The notes under the pieces: model-generated | Told to the model about the DNA's origin: nothing | Databases searched by the model: none | What the model saw: the letters and a program-made list of their open reading frames with translations, nothing else | Position numbers and translations under genes: made by a program | Part shown: in pieces, positions 4,764 through 11,667 of the stretch | Numbering within the stretch: the stretch's first letter is position 1 | Layout of the letters: every line of letters starts with the position of its first letter | DNA from: JAWLCG01 sp041687295 | GTDB lineage: Bacteria; Planctomycetota; Phycisphaerae; SM23-33; FEN-1343 | DNA length: 18,086 nucleotides | Reading direction: 5' to 3' | Assembly (NCBI GenBank): GCA_041687295.1 | Contig: JAWLCG010000060.1 | Span: forward strand, 1-18,086

Positions 4764-7001
4764 ATGGCCCTGATGAGCACCTGCCTGGCCCGGCTGGGCA
4801 GCCGGTACAGCATCATCCTCGACCCCATCCGCCGACAGGTCCACTACGGCAGCCTCGGCCTGATGTGCCAAAGGCCCGCCGAACTGGTCATCGCCCTGTC
4901 CGACGCCAAGGGCACCTGCGCCCTGCCGCTGGCGAGCAAGGCCGGCGAGGACTTCTTTCTGGTCGACCAGCGGCTGACGATGACCTCGGTCATCTACGAG
5001 GCCCAGTCGCCCAAGCAGGGCGTGAGCCTGACGGTGACGCTGACGGCGCCCTTCTGGCCCCAGGACGAGCCGACCAGCACCGTGCCGGCCTACCTCGTCC
5101 GCTTCGACGTCCGCCGGCTCAACCGCATCCGCTGGACCGCCGCCGACAAGGACGCCCCCCGGGCCGGCAAGCTCCGCTTCGCCCTGCGCGTGCCCGAGGC
5201 GAAGGTCCGCCGCGTCGACGGCGACCTGGAGCTGGGGTACGAGGTCGTCGCCGGCAGCCGGGGCTTCAGCGGGGAGGGCGGCGCGGAGGCCCGCTTCAAG
5301 GCCCCGCAGCGCAACGCCGACACCTTCGGCCAGGCCACCGACCGCATCGTCGGGCTCGAGGGCGACTGGCGCGTCGCCGGCGACGGCCTGGAGGTGCCCT
5401 ACGACGTCAGCGGCAAGACCGACCTGCAGAGCTTCACGCTGGCGATGGTCTCGCACACGGACGGCGCCTTCTTCGAACGCTTCGGCGAGCCGATGCGGCT
5501 GAAGTACACGCGCCGCTGGCCCGACGCGGCCGCCGTCGCCGACTTCGTCCGCCGCCGCTACAAGGCCCTGCTCCGCAAGAGCGCGGCCTTCGACGGGCTG
5601 TGGCTCGACAGCGACCTGCCGCTATCGGCCCAGAACCTCTCGGCCCTGGCGTTTCAGAGCTACCTCATGTGCACGCTCTGGACCGTCGGGCAGGGCCGGG
5701 GCGACTGGTTCAGCGTGTGGGAGGGCTCCTGCTGGTACAACTCGACGGTGGACGTGACGCTGCAGGAGTCGATGTTCTACTTCGCCTGCTGGCCCGAGCT
5801 GCTGGAGAAGATCTTCGCCCAGTGGTCGCACCACGCCAACGACGTCGCCGCCGAGCGCGAACGGCTGGGCCAAACGGGCCACGGCGGTGAACCCGTGGCG
5901 GACTTTGCTGGGAAAATTCTGCAGCACGACATGGGCTCGGGCTGGACGGCCAACGGCCAGGACTACCACCACGCCATGCCCGTCGAGGAGAACGCCAACT
6001 TCCTGCTGATGCTCTACGCCCACGGCCAATGGTGGGGGCGGACGGAACTCTACGAACAGTACCACGCGCTGAGCGTCGAGCTGGTGAAGTACCTGCTCTG
6101 GGCGGACTCGACGGGCAACGGCTTTCCCGACCGCGGCACGGCCAACACCATCGACGACGCCACGCCGGCCGTCCAGTACGGGCGCGACAACGTCTACCTC
6201 GGCGTCAAGCGGCTGGGCGCCCTGCACGCAGCCGCCAGCATGTTCGAGGCCCTGGGCGATACCCCCTGGGCCAACCGCTGCCGCAAGGAGGTCCGCACCG
6301 CCGTCAAGACCCTCAACGCCGGCTGGCTGGGCGACCACTGGGGCGTCTGCCTCGACAAGAGCGCCAAAGGCCTGGTCGACGCCTGGAACGGCAAGCCCCT
6401 GCCCTACCGCACGCTGCCCGGCTGGGACGCCTACAGCCTCTACACCACCAACGGTCTGTTGCCGCTGCTGATGATCGACGACCTGCCGCCGGGGCTCGAC
6501 GCCGAGCGGCTCCGCCAGGACGTCCGCAACGCCTGGCGGGCCTCGCTGACGACCTACGGCTGCGGGCACAGCAGCCAGGACCAGCGGAACATGTGGGTCT
6601 CGATGAACCTGTGGCGCGACTGCGCGGGGGGCTACCTCGGCGAGGACTTCCTGGCCAACGCCGACCGCTACTGGGCCTGGCAGCTGGCCAGCAACGGGGC
6701 CGGCTCGGAGAAGCCCAACTGCTTCGCCGAGACCAGCCTGACCAACAACCTCGTGTGGTACCCCCGCGGGGCGGCCGCGTTCGGGTTGCCGATGAGCATC
6801 GCCGGCCTGACGATCGACCGCGCCGCCGGCCGATCCAACCTCACCCCCGCCGCGCCGGGCCGCTGGCCCCTGCTGGCCCTGGCCGACTGGAAGAAGGGCC
6901 AGGTCCCCGTCGCCGTCGTCCAGCGCAAGGGCCAGGGCTTCGACGTCGCCATCGAGAACCCCACCCCCCTGACGCCGGACCCGAAGAAGCGAACCCGGTA
7001 G
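4764..7001 (+). CDS. GH52-like (alpha/alpha)6 glycoside hydrolase, beta-xylosidase-type
   Basis: This 745-residue protein has an N-terminal beta-sandwich-like half (to about residue 250) and a C-terminal helical-barrel half. Motifs recall family GH52 beta-xylosidases, recognised from memory. VWEGSCWYNSTVDVTLQES (Glu320) sits where GH52 has NEGEYRMMNTFDLT with its catalytic Glu. NTIDDATPAVQYGRDNVYLG (Asp464/Asp465) sits where GH52 has TTYDSLDVSLGQARNNLYLA with its catalytic Asp. LQHDMGSG and VWYPRG match further conserved points, and the length is near the family norm (~700). No signal peptide is visible, so it probably acts in the cytoplasm on imported oligosaccharides. AAAGGGGA at 4751-4758 is a good ribosome site for the ATG. 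Alternatives are a GH116-like or uncharacterised six-hairpin glycosidase. It stands alone between repeat clusters, so the substrate cannot be inferred from neighbours. Confidence 0.65.
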   Translation: MALMSTCLARLGSRYSIILDPIRRQVHYGSLGLMCQRPAELVIALSDAKGTCALPLASKAGEDFFLVDQRLTMTSVIYEAQSPKQGVSLTVTLTAPFWPQDEPTSTVPAYLVRFDVRRLNRIRWTAADKDAPRAGKLRFALRVPEAKVRRVDGDLELGYEVVAGSRGFSGEGGAEARFKAPQRNADTFGQATDRIVGLEGDWRVAGDGLEVPYDVSGKTDLQSFTLAMVSHTDGAFFERFGEPMRLKYTRRWPDAAAVADFVRRRYKALLRKSAAFDGLWLDSDLPLSAQNLSALAFQSYLMCTLWTVGQGRGDWFSVWEGSCWYNSTVDVTLQESMFYFACWPELLEKIFAQWSHHANDVAAERERLGQTGHGGEPVADFAGKILQHDMGSGWTANGQDYHHAMPVEENANFLLMLYAHGQWWGRTELYEQYHALSVELVKYLLWADSTGNGFPDRGTANTIDDATPAVQYGRDNVYLGVKRLGALHAAASMFEALGDTPWANRCRKEVRTAVKTLNAGWLGDHWGVCLDKSAKGLVDAWNGKPLPYRTLPGWDAYSLYTTNGLLPLLMIDDLPPGLDAERLRQDVRNAWRASLTTYGCGHSSQDQRNMWVSMNLWRDCAGGYLGEDFLANADRYWAWQLASNGAGSEKPNCFAETSLTNNLVWYPRGAAAFGLPMSIAGLTIDRAAGRSNLTPAAPGRWPLLALADWKKGQVPVAVVQRKGQGFDVAIENPTPLTPDPKKRTR

Positions 7002-7017
7002 ATCGGACCCACTGGCC

Positions 7018-7048
7018 GTAGGCCGGGTCGAGCGCAGCGAGGCCCGGC
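7018..7048 (+). repeat. Family A palindromic repeat after the GH52-like gene
   Basis: It differs from the 4479 copy at one base (GCGCAGCG instead of GCGGAGCG) and begins 17 nt after the stop codon, in the same orientation as the gene. A B module follows 40 nt on. Confidence 0.9.
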
Positions 7049-7088
7049 AGCGAGGCCGTCAACCGCCCTCACTGACGCCCCTATGCGA

Positions 7089-7106
7089 CCCCCGGCTTGC
7101 CGGGGG
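7089..7106 (+). repeat. Family B palindrome
   Basis: CCCCCGGCTTGCCGGGGG, 40 nt downstream of the family A copy at 7018, belongs to the same composite A-B unit. Confidence 0.8.
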
Positions 7107-7131
7107 GTCATCCGAAGGCGCCAGACGGTCC

Positions 7132-7159
7132 GGGTGCCGTGGCTGCGGCGTCTGCAGCC
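7132..7159. repeat. Family D repeat, copy 2
   Basis: Identical over 28 nt to 856-883. Here the hairpin extends to 9 bp (CGTGGCTGC / GCAGCCACG). Confidence 0.85.
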
Positions 7160-7180
7160 ACGCCTTTACGCGTTCGAAGA

Positions 7181-7198
7181 CCCCGGGCAAGCCCGGGG
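7181..7198 (-). repeat. Family B palindrome, inverted
   Basis: On the minus strand, TATAGCCCCGGGCTTGCCC is followed by GGGGTCTTCGAA, the same context as the copy at 4522. With the family A copy at 7238-7268 it forms an A-B unit that reads away from the minus-strand ytfE-type gene. Confidence 0.85.
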
Positions 7199-7237
7199 CT
7201 ATATACGGACACGGGGGGGGCGTGGACCGCCCTCGCT

Positions 7238-7268
7238 GCCGGGCCTCGCGTTGCTCGACCCGGCCTAC
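7238..7268 (-). repeat. Family A palindromic repeat after the RIC gene
   Basis: Reverse-complement copy, GTAGGCCGGGTCGAGC ... GAGGCCCGGC, beginning 6 nt after the minus-strand stop codon at 7275. It faces the copy at 7018 across the convergent gap. Confidence 0.9.
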
Positions 7269-7274
7269 GTCCGA

Positions 7275-8009
7275 TCAGCCGCAGGCCTTGGTCTCGGCCT
7301 GGACACTGCGGGGGAACAGGATGTTGTTCTCCAGGTGGATGTGCTCGTGGAGGTCGGCCTCGACGCGCTGCAGCGTGTCCAGCAGTTCCTTGAAGGTCGG
7401 GCAGGCGTCCTCGGGCACGGCATAGTCGTGCATCAGGCGGCGCATTTCGGCCAACGCATGGCCGGCGTTGTCGTGCTCGTGCTCCATCTGGGCGATGGGG
7501 TTCTGCACCGTGCCGCAGTGCATCGGCGGCAGGCGTCGGCCCTGGCGGACGGCCTGGTCGAGCTCGAGCACGTAGGGGAACAGGATCTGCTCCTCCTTGA
7601 GCAGGTGCATCTCGATCTCCTCGCGCAGGGCGGCGAAGACGTCGCGGACGACCCGGAGCATCTCGCCGTGGTGCTCGCCGTGGGCGGCGATGACCTGGCC
7701 GAACAGCGTCTCCAGCCGCGGCAGCTCCCGCCGCATCAGGGCATGGTGGGTGTCCACGATGTGCTGGACCAGCTCGGTCAGGGACGCCCCGGCCCAGTCG
7801 CGCTCATCGACGGCCGGCGCCTGGCGGGCCTGCTCCAGCTCGCCCACCAGGTCTGGCCAGGTGGTGCCGCTCTCGGCGACGGCCTGGCCGAGCGGTTTGG
7901 CCCCGCCGCAGCAGTAGTCCACCCCGTGGGCCTCCAGCACCCGCCGGGCGGTGGGCTGCTCGACGACCAGATCGCGGACGGTCATGTCCTCTCGAATCGC
8001 AGTAGCCAT
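7275..8009 (-). CDS. ytfE: Iron-sulfur cluster repair di-iron protein (RIC, YtfE/ScdA family)
   Basis: This 244-residue protein has an N-terminal ScdA_N (DUF542) domain, with TVRDLVVEQPTARRVLEAHG and the signature DYCCGG near residues 32-37, followed by a hemerythrin-like four-helix bundle. Candidate di-iron ligands lie in VDTHHALMRRELP, HGEHHGEM, EEIEMHLLKEEQILFP, MEHEHDNAG and HEHIHLENNILFPR. RIC proteins restore Fe-S clusters damaged by nitric oxide or oxidants in the cytoplasm, probably by delivering iron. The ATG at 8009 follows GAGGAGAG on the minus strand. It is monocistronic, convergent with the GH52-like gene and divergent from the LEA14-type lipoprotein. It lies about 1.1 kb from the hydrogenase locus, whose Fe-S-rich enzymes are obvious clients, though this link is an inference. 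Confidence 0.93.
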   Translation of the reverse strand: MATAIREDMTVRDLVVEQPTARRVLEAHGVDYCCGGAKPLGQAVAESGTTWPDLVGELEQARQAPAVDERDWAGASLTELVQHIVDTHHALMRRELPRLETLFGQVIAAHGEHHGEMLRVVRDVFAALREEIEMHLLKEEQILFPYVLELDQAVRQGRRLPPMHCGTVQNPIAQMEHEHDNAGHALAEMRRLMHDYAVPEDACPTFKELLDTLQRVEADLHEHIHLENNILFPRSVQAETKACG

Positions 8010-8102
8010 GCTCTCTCCTCGATATCGCTGGCCGGAGACTCGCTCCGGCGTGAATTCCTTGGCCGGACGCCGCTCAGCCGTCGGGCCGGGCGTCCCATCC
8101 TT

Positions 8103-8153
8103 ATCATACGGAAGCCACGCTGCGGGGTTCCCCTGAGGTCGGGCTCCTATAAT
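8103..8153. promoter_or_regulatory. Divergent -10 elements for RIC and lipoprotein genes
   Basis: A plus-strand TATAAT lies at 8148-8153, 61 nt before the lipoprotein ATG. A minus-strand TATGAT (8108-8103) lies about 93 nt before the RIC ATG. Neither has a good -35 match, so either may need an activator. No clear NsrR- or FNR-type palindrome is visible nearby. Confidence 0.45.
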
Positions 8154-8214
8154 GGCGTAGTCTCGTCGACACCGCAGGCGCGGGTCGGCCGGGCGCAACC
8201 AGGGAGGCTGGGCC

Positions 8215-9072
8215 ATGGGCACAGATCGCAGGGGGCCGTGGATGGCGGCGGCGGGAATCGCGCTGCTGGCCTGGACGCTGGGCGGATGCGGAATCGTGCA
8301 GGACGCTCTGGGCGATCGGCCCACGGCGCGGGTCGTCGGCGTGGGCCTGGAGGGGCTGGACCTGCAGGGCGCGACGCTGCGGTTCGACGTGGAGGTGGCC
8401 AACCCCTACCCCGTCGCGCTGCCGCTGCTGGGGCTGGACTACGCCCTGGCCTCGGGGGCCGAGTCGTTCCTGACCGGCCAGGCGGACCTGGAGGGCTCGG
8501 TGCCCGCCCGGGGCCAGGCCGTGGTGCCGCTGCCGGTGCGGGTGGAGTTCAGTCGGCTGCTGACGACGCTGGCGGGCGTTCGGCCCGGGGCGGTGGTGCC
8601 CTACCGCGCCGACCTGGGCCTGCGCCTGGACACGCCGGCCGGCGGACTGGGGCGCCTGCCGCTGCAGCACCAGGGCCAACTGCCCGTGCCCGCCCCGCTG
8701 GAGGTCTCCCAGTCGCAGTTCACCTGGGACCAGGTGGGCCTCGACCACGTCGGCGGCCGGCTGCGGGTGCACCTGGTCAACCACAACAGCTTCCCGCTCC
8801 AACTGCAGCGGATGGGCTACACGTTGGCCCTGGCCGGCAAGCCGGTCGCCCAAGAGACGCTCTCGCAGGGCCTGCGCCTGGAGGCGGGCGGGGGCGGCGG
8901 CACGGTCGAGCTGCCGGTGGCCTTCTCGCCGCGCCGGCTGGGCGGGGCGCTGCTTGGGCTGATCCGCGGCACGCCGGCCGAGTTCGGCCTCGACGCCCGC
9001 CTGGGCCTGGAGAGCCCCTTCGGCCCGCTGGAGCTGCCCCTGTCCCTGTCGGGCCGAACGGCCCTGCGGTAG
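8215..9072 (+). CDS. Lipoprotein with two LEA14/WHy domains
   Basis: This 285-residue protein begins with a basic stretch and a hydrophobic segment ending in the lipobox LGGC, so Cys25 is the predicted lipidated residue and the protein should be anchored in a membrane facing the periplasm. Two LEA type 2 (WHy) beta-sandwich repeats follow: residues about 38-150, with VEVANPYPVALPLLGLDYAL, and about 165-282, with VHLVNHNSFPLQLQRMGYTL; the N-P/N-S-(F/Y)P-(V/L) core with following GxxYxLAL marks the duplication. LEA14-like proteins are linked to desiccation or stress protection and to envelope structure; no enzymatic activity is expected. AGGGAGG (8201-8207) gives a clear ribosome site for the ATG at 8215. 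The gene is monocistronic. The exact role is unknown. Confidence 0.8.
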   Translation: MGTDRRGPWMAAAGIALLAWTLGGCGIVQDALGDRPTARVVGVGLEGLDLQGATLRFDVEVANPYPVALPLLGLDYALASGAESFLTGQADLEGSVPARGQAVVPLPVRVEFSRLLTTLAGVRPGAVVPYRADLGLRLDTPAGGLGRLPLQHQGQLPVPAPLEVSQSQFTWDQVGLDHVGGRLRVHLVNHNSFPLQLQRMGYTLALAGKPVAQETLSQGLRLEAGGGGGTVELPVAFSPRRLGGALLGLIRGTPAEFGLDARLGLESPFGPLELPLSLSGRTALR

Positions 9073-9120
9073 CACAGGCGCAATCGGCCCACGATGCGTT
9101 CCCCGTCCCGGCCGGTCCGG

Positions 9121-9405
9121 TTACCGGTCGGCGGGCGGGGCGGGGTGCTGGAAGGCCATTTGCTTGACCTCGACGCCCTCGATGGCGTTGAGGCGGTCCA
9201 TCAGCTCGCGGACGCGGGCCTCGGGCTCGAGCATCTCCAGCAGCAGCAGGCCGTTGAGGCCCGTCTCGCCGGAGCCGATCTCGTGGAGGCCCAGGCGGGT
9301 CTTGATCCGGTCGCCGTAGATCGTCAGCAGCTTCTGGACCTCGACAGCCTCCTTGAGCCGATCGGTGATGTGCACACCGAGGATGTAGTGGGTCTCTTTG
9401 GCCAC
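9121..9405 (-). CDS. TM1266-family iron-only hydrogenase system putative regulator
   Basis: This 94-residue protein has the ferredoxin-like (ACT/NikR-C-like) fold expected of the TM1266 family: YILGVHITDRLKEAVEVQKLLT, GDRIKTRLGLHE, GLLLLEML, LMDRLNAIEGVEVKQMAF. These small proteins occur beside [FeFe] hydrogenase and maturase genes in many anaerobes and are thought to be regulators, but they lack a DNA-binding domain, and the ligand is unknown. The start is GTG at 9405, preceded at 6 nt by AAAGGAG on the minus strand; there is no ATG at this position. It lies downstream of hydA on the same strand but is separated by 300 nt holding a hairpin terminator and its own promoter, so it is likely a separate transcript. 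Confidence 0.88.
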   Translation of the reverse strand: MAKETHYILGVHITDRLKEAVEVQKLLTIYGDRIKTRLGLHEIGSGETGLNGLLLLEMLEPEARVRELMDRLNAIEGVEVKQMAFQHPAPPADR

Positions 9406-9438
9406 GCGGGTCTCCTTTCGAAAGAGGGGTCTGCCCGT

Positions 9439-9467
9439 ATCTTACGCCGCGGGCGGCACCTGGAAAA
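9439..9467 (-). promoter_or_regulatory. Promoter of the TM1266-type gene
   Basis: On the minus strand, -35 TTTCCA (9467-9462), 17-nt spacer, -10 TAAGAT (9444-9439). The predicted leader of about 27 nt carries the AAAGGAG ribosome site. Confidence 0.5.
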
Positions 9468-9525
9468 GGACCGACCCTGCGGAACCGCCAGGCGCAGCCC
9501 TGCGGACCGATCCGTCTTCTCCAAG

Positions 9526-9547
9526 CCCACGGATCGCCATCCGTGGG
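9526..9547. repeat. Family C palindromic repeat, copy 3
   Basis: Arms CCCACGGAT and ATCCGTGGG with centre CGCC. The context CCAAG before and CATC ... GGGCCGT ... GAGGC-CAACGC after matches the copy at 419, so homology covers about 65 nt in total. Confidence 0.85.
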
Positions 9548-9641
9548 CATCCGGGGCGGGCCGTCCATCCGGAGGCCCAACGCCATCGAAGGTGGGACGC
9601 CGCGGCGTTGCCGTTCTGCCCCAGCCTACAGAGCTACAGAA

Positions 9642-9676
9642 GAGGGGCGGACGGCCCGTGGCGCCGTCCGCCCCTC
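9642..9676 (-). terminator. Hairpin terminator after hydA
   Basis: GAGGGGCGGACGGC (9642-9655) pairs perfectly with GCCGTCCGCCCCTC (9663-9676) across a 7-nt loop, 29 nt past the hydA stop. On the minus strand it is followed by the moderately T-rich TCTTCTGTAG, so it is a plausible but not classic intrinsic terminator for the hydrogenase operon. Confidence 0.65.
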
Positions 9677-9705
9677 GTGGAGAAACTCGAAACTCGCTCA
9701 GCCTG

Positions 9706-11655
9706 CTACACGATGTACCGCCCGCGGGGGGTGTAGCCGGTGTGCAGCAGCTTATGGCTGAGGTGCCCGCAGGGGCCCTCGGTCAGGAACTCGGTGTAGA
9801 GCTTGACGACCGCGGGGTTCTCGTGGCTCTTGCGGATCTCGTAGGCGGCATCCTCGCCGTAGATGGCCTTGGCGCGGGCGGCGCGGATCTCGGGGCTGGT
9901 CGGAATCGGCATGCCGCCGCCGCCGAGGCACCCGCCCGGGCAGGCCATGAACTCGATGAAGTGGCACTGGCTGAACTTGCCGCCGGCCTTGATGTCCTCG
10001 AGCACCCGCTTGGCATTGGCGGTGCCGTGGCAGATGGCCACCTTCAGCGTGGCGCCCTTGAGCCAGTCCCAGCTGTCGAAGGGCAGGTCCTTGTTGAGCT
10101 TGAGCAGCTCGGGCACGGGCCCGAACTTCTCGCCCAGGGGCAGCTCGGCGTAGCGGACGCCCTCGAAGCCGCGGACCGGAATCACGTCGGCGTGCTCGAA
10201 GAGGTTCTCGACCTTGACGCCCAGCACCAGCTCGACGACGGTGCGGATGGCGGCCTCCATCACGCCGCCGGTGGCGCCGAAGATCACGCCCGAGCCGGTG
10301 GCCGTGCCGAACGGGTCGTCGAAGTCGCTCTTGGGCATCTCGGGCAGGTCGATGCCGGCCTCGGTGAACATCTGCGCCAGCTCGCGGGTCGTCAGGCCGT
10401 AGTCGACGTCCTTGTAGCCCGAGTCGGCCATCTCGGGGCGGTTGCACTCGAACTTCTTGGCCGAGCAGGGCATCAGGGCGACGGTGACGATGTCCTTGGG
10501 GTCGAGGTTGTGCAGGCGGGCGTAGTAGGTCTTGATGACCGCGCCGAACATCTGCTGGGGGCTCTTGGCCGAGCTCATGTGGCCCAGCATCTCGGGGTAG
10601 AAGTGCTCGATGTACTTCACCCAGCCCGGCGAGCAGCTGGTGAACTGTGGCACGACCGCGTCCTTGTCGCCCAGGACGAGGGCCTTGTAGAGGCGGAGGA
10701 TCAGCTCGGTGCCTTCCTCGATGATCGTCAGGTCGGCGGTGAAGTTGGTGTCGAAGACCTTGTCGAAGCCGCACTCGCGGATGGCCGAGTTCATCTGGAA
10801 GGTCAGCGGCGTGCCCGGCTCGCAGCCGAAGCACTCGCCGATGGCCGCCCGCGGCGCCGGCGCGGTCTGGATGACCACGTGCTTGGTCGGGTCGTCGATC
10901 GCCTGCCAGACCTCGTCGGTCGGGTCGTTGGCGCGGAGGGCGCCGGTCGGGCAGCGGTTGATGCACTGGCCGCAGTTGATGCAGACCACGTCGGCCAGGG
11001 GCTTGTCCTCGAAGGTGGCGATGGTCGTCTCGCTGCCGCGGTGGGTGGCCTCGAGCACGCCGACCTCCTGCAGGTCGATGCAGGTCCGCACGCACCGCCG
11101 GCAGAGGATGCACTTGTTCATGTCGCGGATGACCGAGTAGCTCGACCGGTCCGGCTCGTGGGCGGGCTTGTCGGGATGGCCAAAGCGGAAGTGGTCGACG
11201 CCGTACTCCTTGGCCAGGCCCTGCAGCTCGCAGTTGTTGTTGCGGAAGCAGCTGTAGCACTCGCCGTAGTGCTCGCTGAGCAGCAGGTCCAGCACGTGCC
11301 GGCGGGCCTGGCGGACCTTGCGGGTGTGGGTGAACACCCGGATCGGCTGGGTGATCGGATAGGCGCAGGACGCCTGGAGCGTCCGCTGGCCGGCGACCTC
11401 GACGACGCAGATGCGGCAGACGCCGGCCACGCACAGGTCGGGGTGGTGACACAGGGTCGGAATATGCACGCCGACCTTCTGGGCGGCCTGGAGGATGGTG
11501 GTGCCCAGGGGCACCTTCAGCTCGTGGTGGTCGATCGTCACGGAGACCATCGCGCCGATGCCGGCGTTCTGGTCTGGCGTGGCGACCGCCTGGGCGTGCT
11601 GACTCTTGGGTGCCCGGCTGGTTTCCACGGAGGGATTTGTCGGTTGGTTTGCCAT
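9706..11655 (-). CDS. hydA: [FeFe] hydrogenase catalytic subunit, NADH-linked type (HydA/HndD)
   Basis: This 649-residue protein has the full modular order of complex [FeFe] hydrogenases. An N-terminal [2Fe-2S] domain has Cys69, 80, 83 and 97. A His-ligated [4Fe-4S] site has His129, Cys133, 136 and 142. Two [4Fe-4S] ferredoxin motifs are CILCRRCVRTC (182-192) and CINCGQCINRCP (225-236). The H-cluster domain has L1 TSCSPGW (339-345), L2 MPCSAKKFE (395-403) and L3 EFMACPGGCLGGGG (568-581). It reduces protons or oxidises H2, with electrons entering through HydB/HydC; it has no Tat signal and should be cytoplasmic. L1 carries Ser342 where the textbook motif TSCCPGW has the second Cys. ATG 11655 is preceded by GAGGAG, 12 nt after the HydB stop. 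No maturase genes (hydE, hydF, hydG) are in the window. About 35 poorly conserved residues precede the [2Fe-2S] fold. Confidence 0.96.
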   Translation of the reverse strand: MANQPTNPSVETSRAPKSQHAQAVATPDQNAGIGAMVSVTIDHHELKVPLGTTILQAAQKVGVHIPTLCHHPDLCVAGVCRICVVEVAGQRTLQASCAYPITQPIRVFTHTRKVRQARRHVLDLLLSEHYGECYSCFRNNNCELQGLAKEYGVDHFRFGHPDKPAHEPDRSSYSVIRDMNKCILCRRCVRTCIDLQEVGVLEATHRGSETTIATFEDKPLADVVCINCGQCINRCPTGALRANDPTDEVWQAIDDPTKHVVIQTAPAPRAAIGECFGCEPGTPLTFQMNSAIRECGFDKVFDTNFTADLTIIEEGTELILRLYKALVLGDKDAVVPQFTSCSPGWVKYIEHFYPEMLGHMSSAKSPQQMFGAVIKTYYARLHNLDPKDIVTVALMPCSAKKFECNRPEMADSGYKDVDYGLTTRELAQMFTEAGIDLPEMPKSDFDDPFGTATGSGVIFGATGGVMEAAIRTVVELVLGVKVENLFEHADVIPVRGFEGVRYAELPLGEKFGPVPELLKLNKDLPFDSWDWLKGATLKVAICHGTANAKRVLEDIKAGGKFSQCHFIEFMACPGGCLGGGGMPIPTSPEIRAARAKAIYGEDAAYEIRKSHENPAVVKLYTEFLTEGPCGHLSHKLLHTGYTPRGRYIV

Positions 11656-11667
11656 GGTTGACTCCTC

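Noticed and set aside
3150..5456. A 768-codon open frame on the minus strand across glyA and the GH52-like gene
   Set aside because: It is antisense to clear SHMT coding sequence and has the Val/Gly/Ala/Asp-rich low-complexity make-up of a high-GC shadow frame.
4479..7268. Repeats interpreted as a CRISPR array
   Set aside because: The units are palindromic, irregularly spaced, in both orientations and found as separate modules; there is no regular spacer pattern and no cas gene.
9094..11661. An 855-codon open frame on the plus strand across hydA
   Set aside because: It is antisense to hydA, which has all cofactor motifs in order; the plus-strand protein resembles no family and is compositionally biased.
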